A DNA stretch of 64,000 nt from Patagioenas fasciata (taxonomy: Eukaryota; Chordata; Aves; Columbiformes; Columbidae). Both the position numbers and the translations under genes were made by a program. Within the stretch, counting starts at the first letter, position 1. Each line of letters starts with the position of its first letter. Of this stretch, positions 62,225 through 64,000 are shown one piece after another. The DNA is taken from the NCBI RefSeq assembly GCF_037038585.1, contig NC_092520.1, positions 121,986,001-122,050,000 of the forward strand, in the 5' to 3' direction. The notes beneath the pieces are model-generated. The model did not search any database, had not been told where the DNA came from, and saw only the letters and a list, made by a program, of their open reading frames with translations.

Positions 62225-62560
62225 TCCCACACACAGTCTGAGGGCGATTGACATCCAGAAACCCCATCAGGATCCCTCCAGGCTCCTCACAAGCCTCACA
62301 CTCCCCTCAGCACACGACAGCTGCTGTTACAAATGCTGTCGCTGCCATTGCTGCTGCCAGCGCTGGTTTCCCCCAGTTTGAAGGGGCCGTGGTGCTACCA
62401 GGGCCACCCAACTTCAGCCTGTCCCTCTGGGTGCTGGGGCCTCGAATGGGCCTGGGCAGCCCAGAGGCCTCACACTCCTCCCGGCATACAGCAGCTGTTA
62501 CCCCGATGCTGCTGTTGGCTTCCCGCGGTTTGACCTGGCCACATATCAAAAGTGGATTGG
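62225..62560 (-). repeat. Imperfect ~150-bp tandem duplication in CR1 5' region
   Basis: Two related units occur in the minus reading. Each has an AAACYGSGGGAA-like start (complement at 62522-62530 and 62371-62379), then GCAGCA-rich sequence, then AACAGCNGCTG, then GGAGTGTGAGGC. The spacing is about 150 bp. Repeated units of this kind would suit a LINE 5' UTR acting as an internal promoter. The GC richness and CpGs here belong to the element and not to a host promoter. Confidence 0.6.
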
Positions 62561-62770
62561 AAAGTCCTGCAAGTGACTGATGTGTAGTGGGGCGAGAACA
62601 CATCTCCTTAATCAAGCACTAACTCAGCTGTACTAATTTGCTTAGAGTCAAGAAGTGCCCAATAACCAGAATTTTAGGTGGACTGACAGCTTCTCTGCAG
62701 GGCCCGCGGTGGGGAGCAGTGCTGTGCTCCCAGTGCTGCTCCTCATACAGCCAGCGGCCTCAAAGGGAGG

Positions 62771-63710
62771 AAAACTTTTCTTTTAGGTAACGCCTGTAGC
62801 CTGTCATGACTATGACAATGACTAAACAGTCTTGAAAAGCAAGGCAGGCAAACAAGAAAGGAGAAGGCTGAAATCAAGGCCATTACACAGCTAATTTGTC
62901 CAAAACCAGAGCCAAAATGAATATTCAAGTACAAAAGTAATGATTTATGTTATTTTTTAATGCAAAGTGATAGTTGCAGGCACTTATTCTCTTCATCCCT
63001 TGTAAGTTACCTGCTGGGTATATTAAAGGTCTGCAAATGTCATGGTCATGTGTAAACAAATCCAGTTAATCAAATAAAATCAAAGCTGTTTTGAGGGTAA
63101 CCACGCCACAATTTAAGATGTTAATAAAACAAACTAACAAACAAAAAACCAAAGCAAAACTACACACACACAACCAAACCAAACATCAAAAACAAAAAGA
63201 CACTCCTGTTTTGCAAGTGTTTCAGAATATGAAGTTCAACTACTAACTACTATCTAGAAAGGTATTAAAAATATCAACCTCATGACTTAACGCTTCTACT
63301 GTTCAAATAAGAGTTTTTTTAACCTATGAATATAAGTAACACTGAGTAACTCGAAAGCTTTAAATCAGATTACTGCAGCAGCCATTTGAAAGCTCTCCCA
63401 CATAGGAACATATAACTTAAATAAATAAAAAAACATTTACCTCAAAGTGAAGAAAAACACAAAAGCCAGTGCTTGCAGTATCTGGCCCTTCGAAAAACCC
63501 AGTTACACATCTATTTAAAAAACAAAATTAAACAGATCTCCTCTGCTCCTCACCCTCCAAAAATCACACACAAAAGGAAAGCGAGAAGCAACAACCATTC
63601 TTCATTTAACAAAGCAAATGGGCATCCTCATCTGAGAGCTAGTGCCTCTAAATTAAAAACCTCTTCTAGGCAGGATGACTATGAAGGATCTTTAACACAC
63701 GCTACCCCGT
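62771..63710. other. AT-rich unassigned sequence between CR1 copies
   Basis: No gene seen. An A/C-rich low-complexity block with a short (AC)n run lies at about 63125-63200. The open stretch 62743-62934 minus has no recognisable content. Confidence 0.6.
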
Positions 63711-64000
63711 ATAGAATCACAGAATGCCAAGTTGGAAGGGACCCACAAGGATCATTGAGTTCAATTCCTGTCCCTGCATATGACAATCCCACAGTTCACA
63801 CCATGTGTCTGAGGGCATTGTCCAGTCTCATCTTGAACACTGTGAGGCTTGGGGCCATGACACCTCCCTGGGAAGCCTGTTCCAGTGCTTCATCACTCTC
63901 TGGGTGAAGAAACTTTTCCTAATGTCCAACCTAAACCTCCCCTGGCACATCTTCCTGCCTTTCCCTTGGGTTCTGTCCACTAGCAGCAGCATGCCCCGTT
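63711..64000 (-). mobile_element. CR1 LINE 3' portion, continues past the window
   Basis: The plus strand begins with two octamer-like units (TAGAATCA CAGAATGC), then GTTGGAAGGGACCCACAAGG. These are the reverse complement of a CR1 3' end. From about 63820 the complement of the C-terminal coding region follows (plus-strand CCCTGGGAAGCCTGTTCCAG and TCACTCTCTGGGTGAAGAAA). The 3' end resembles that of the element at 59687 (both have GGACCCACARGGATCAT), so they are probably of one subfamily, and both are on the minus strand. The insertion runs beyond the last base, so its full extent is unknown. Confidence 0.92.

Larger units (their letters stand above)
59687..62770 (-). mobile_element. Near-full-order CR1 LINE, internally deleted and decayed
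   Basis: This minus-strand element keeps the parts of a CR1 in order: a GC-rich 5' region with a tandem duplication (about 62230-62600), an ORF1 piece with a coiled-coil-like segment (61825-62079), an esterase/SGNH-like segment (about 61310-61540), the start of the endonuclease (60879-61311), shortened RT pieces (about 60130-60870), the C-terminus (59779-60024) and the 3' end with a decayed octamer (59687-59700). Length is about 3.1 kb against roughly 4.5 kb for a full CR1. The largest gap lies near 60880, where the sequence jumps from mid-endonuclease to just before RT motif A. Stops and frameshifts interrupt every domain, so it cannot be active. The 5' boundary between about 62600 and 62770 is uncertain. 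Confidence 0.88.

Noticed and set aside
62248..62580. Alanine-rich plus-strand ORF in GC-rich sequence
   Set aside because: Antisense to the CR1 5' region. Alanine runs come from GCT/GCC repeats in the tandem units.
62225..62770. GC-rich stretch as a host CpG-island promoter
   Set aside because: It is continuous with a CR1 element and better explained as its 5' UTR.
1..64000. tRNA, rRNA, CRISPR array, prokaryotic operon or mobile island
   Set aside because: No cloverleaf-like or rRNA sequence was noticed, no spaced direct repeats, no gene-dense organisation. The window is vertebrate nuclear DNA.

Overview
This window looks like vertebrate nuclear DNA, most likely from a bird. The background is AT-rich and poor in CpG. 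Every interspersed repeat I can recognise is a CR1-family non-LTR retrotransposon, apart from one LTR fragment of a type I associate with avian endogenous retroviruses. I see no L1, Alu or mammalian-type SINE. CR1 is also abundant in crocodilians and turtles, so 'bird' rests on the mixture and is not proven. I recognise no host protein-coding exon, tRNA, rRNA or CRISPR array. The window is best read as intergenic or deep-intronic sequence.

Layout. 1-3540 is AT-rich sequence with one odd 86-codon ORF (476-736, minus). 3541-5125 is a 5'-truncated minus-strand CR1 with a long readable reverse transcriptase (RT), fused to an unexplained CpG-containing block (5126-5480). 5481-16825 is unassigned AT-rich sequence. 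16826-17769 is a plus-strand CR1 that lost about 0.95 kb internally. 17770-39189 is mostly unassigned, with a good CTCF-like match (23235-23253) and a CR1 tail (26051-26197). 39190-39716 is a decayed ERV-type LTR. CR1 3' ends lie at 43000-43091 (plus) and 44755-44822 (minus). 50530-51480 is a GC- and CpG-enriched island with promoter-like features. 56400-56740 is an old CR1-like relic. 59687-62770 is the most complete CR1, on the minus strand: a 5' UTR-like tandem duplication, an ORF1 coiled-coil stretch, an esterase (SGNH)-like stretch, an endonuclease and a shortened RT, all broken. 63711-64000 is the 3' end of another minus-strand CR1 that runs off the window.

Function. All the retrotransposon reading frames are broken, and one RT also carries an Asp-to-His change at the motif A catalytic position. 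They are fossils, not working genes. The host-function candidates are the CTCF-like site and the promoter-like island; both are inferences from motifs. I found no convincing new multi-gene system and do not claim one.
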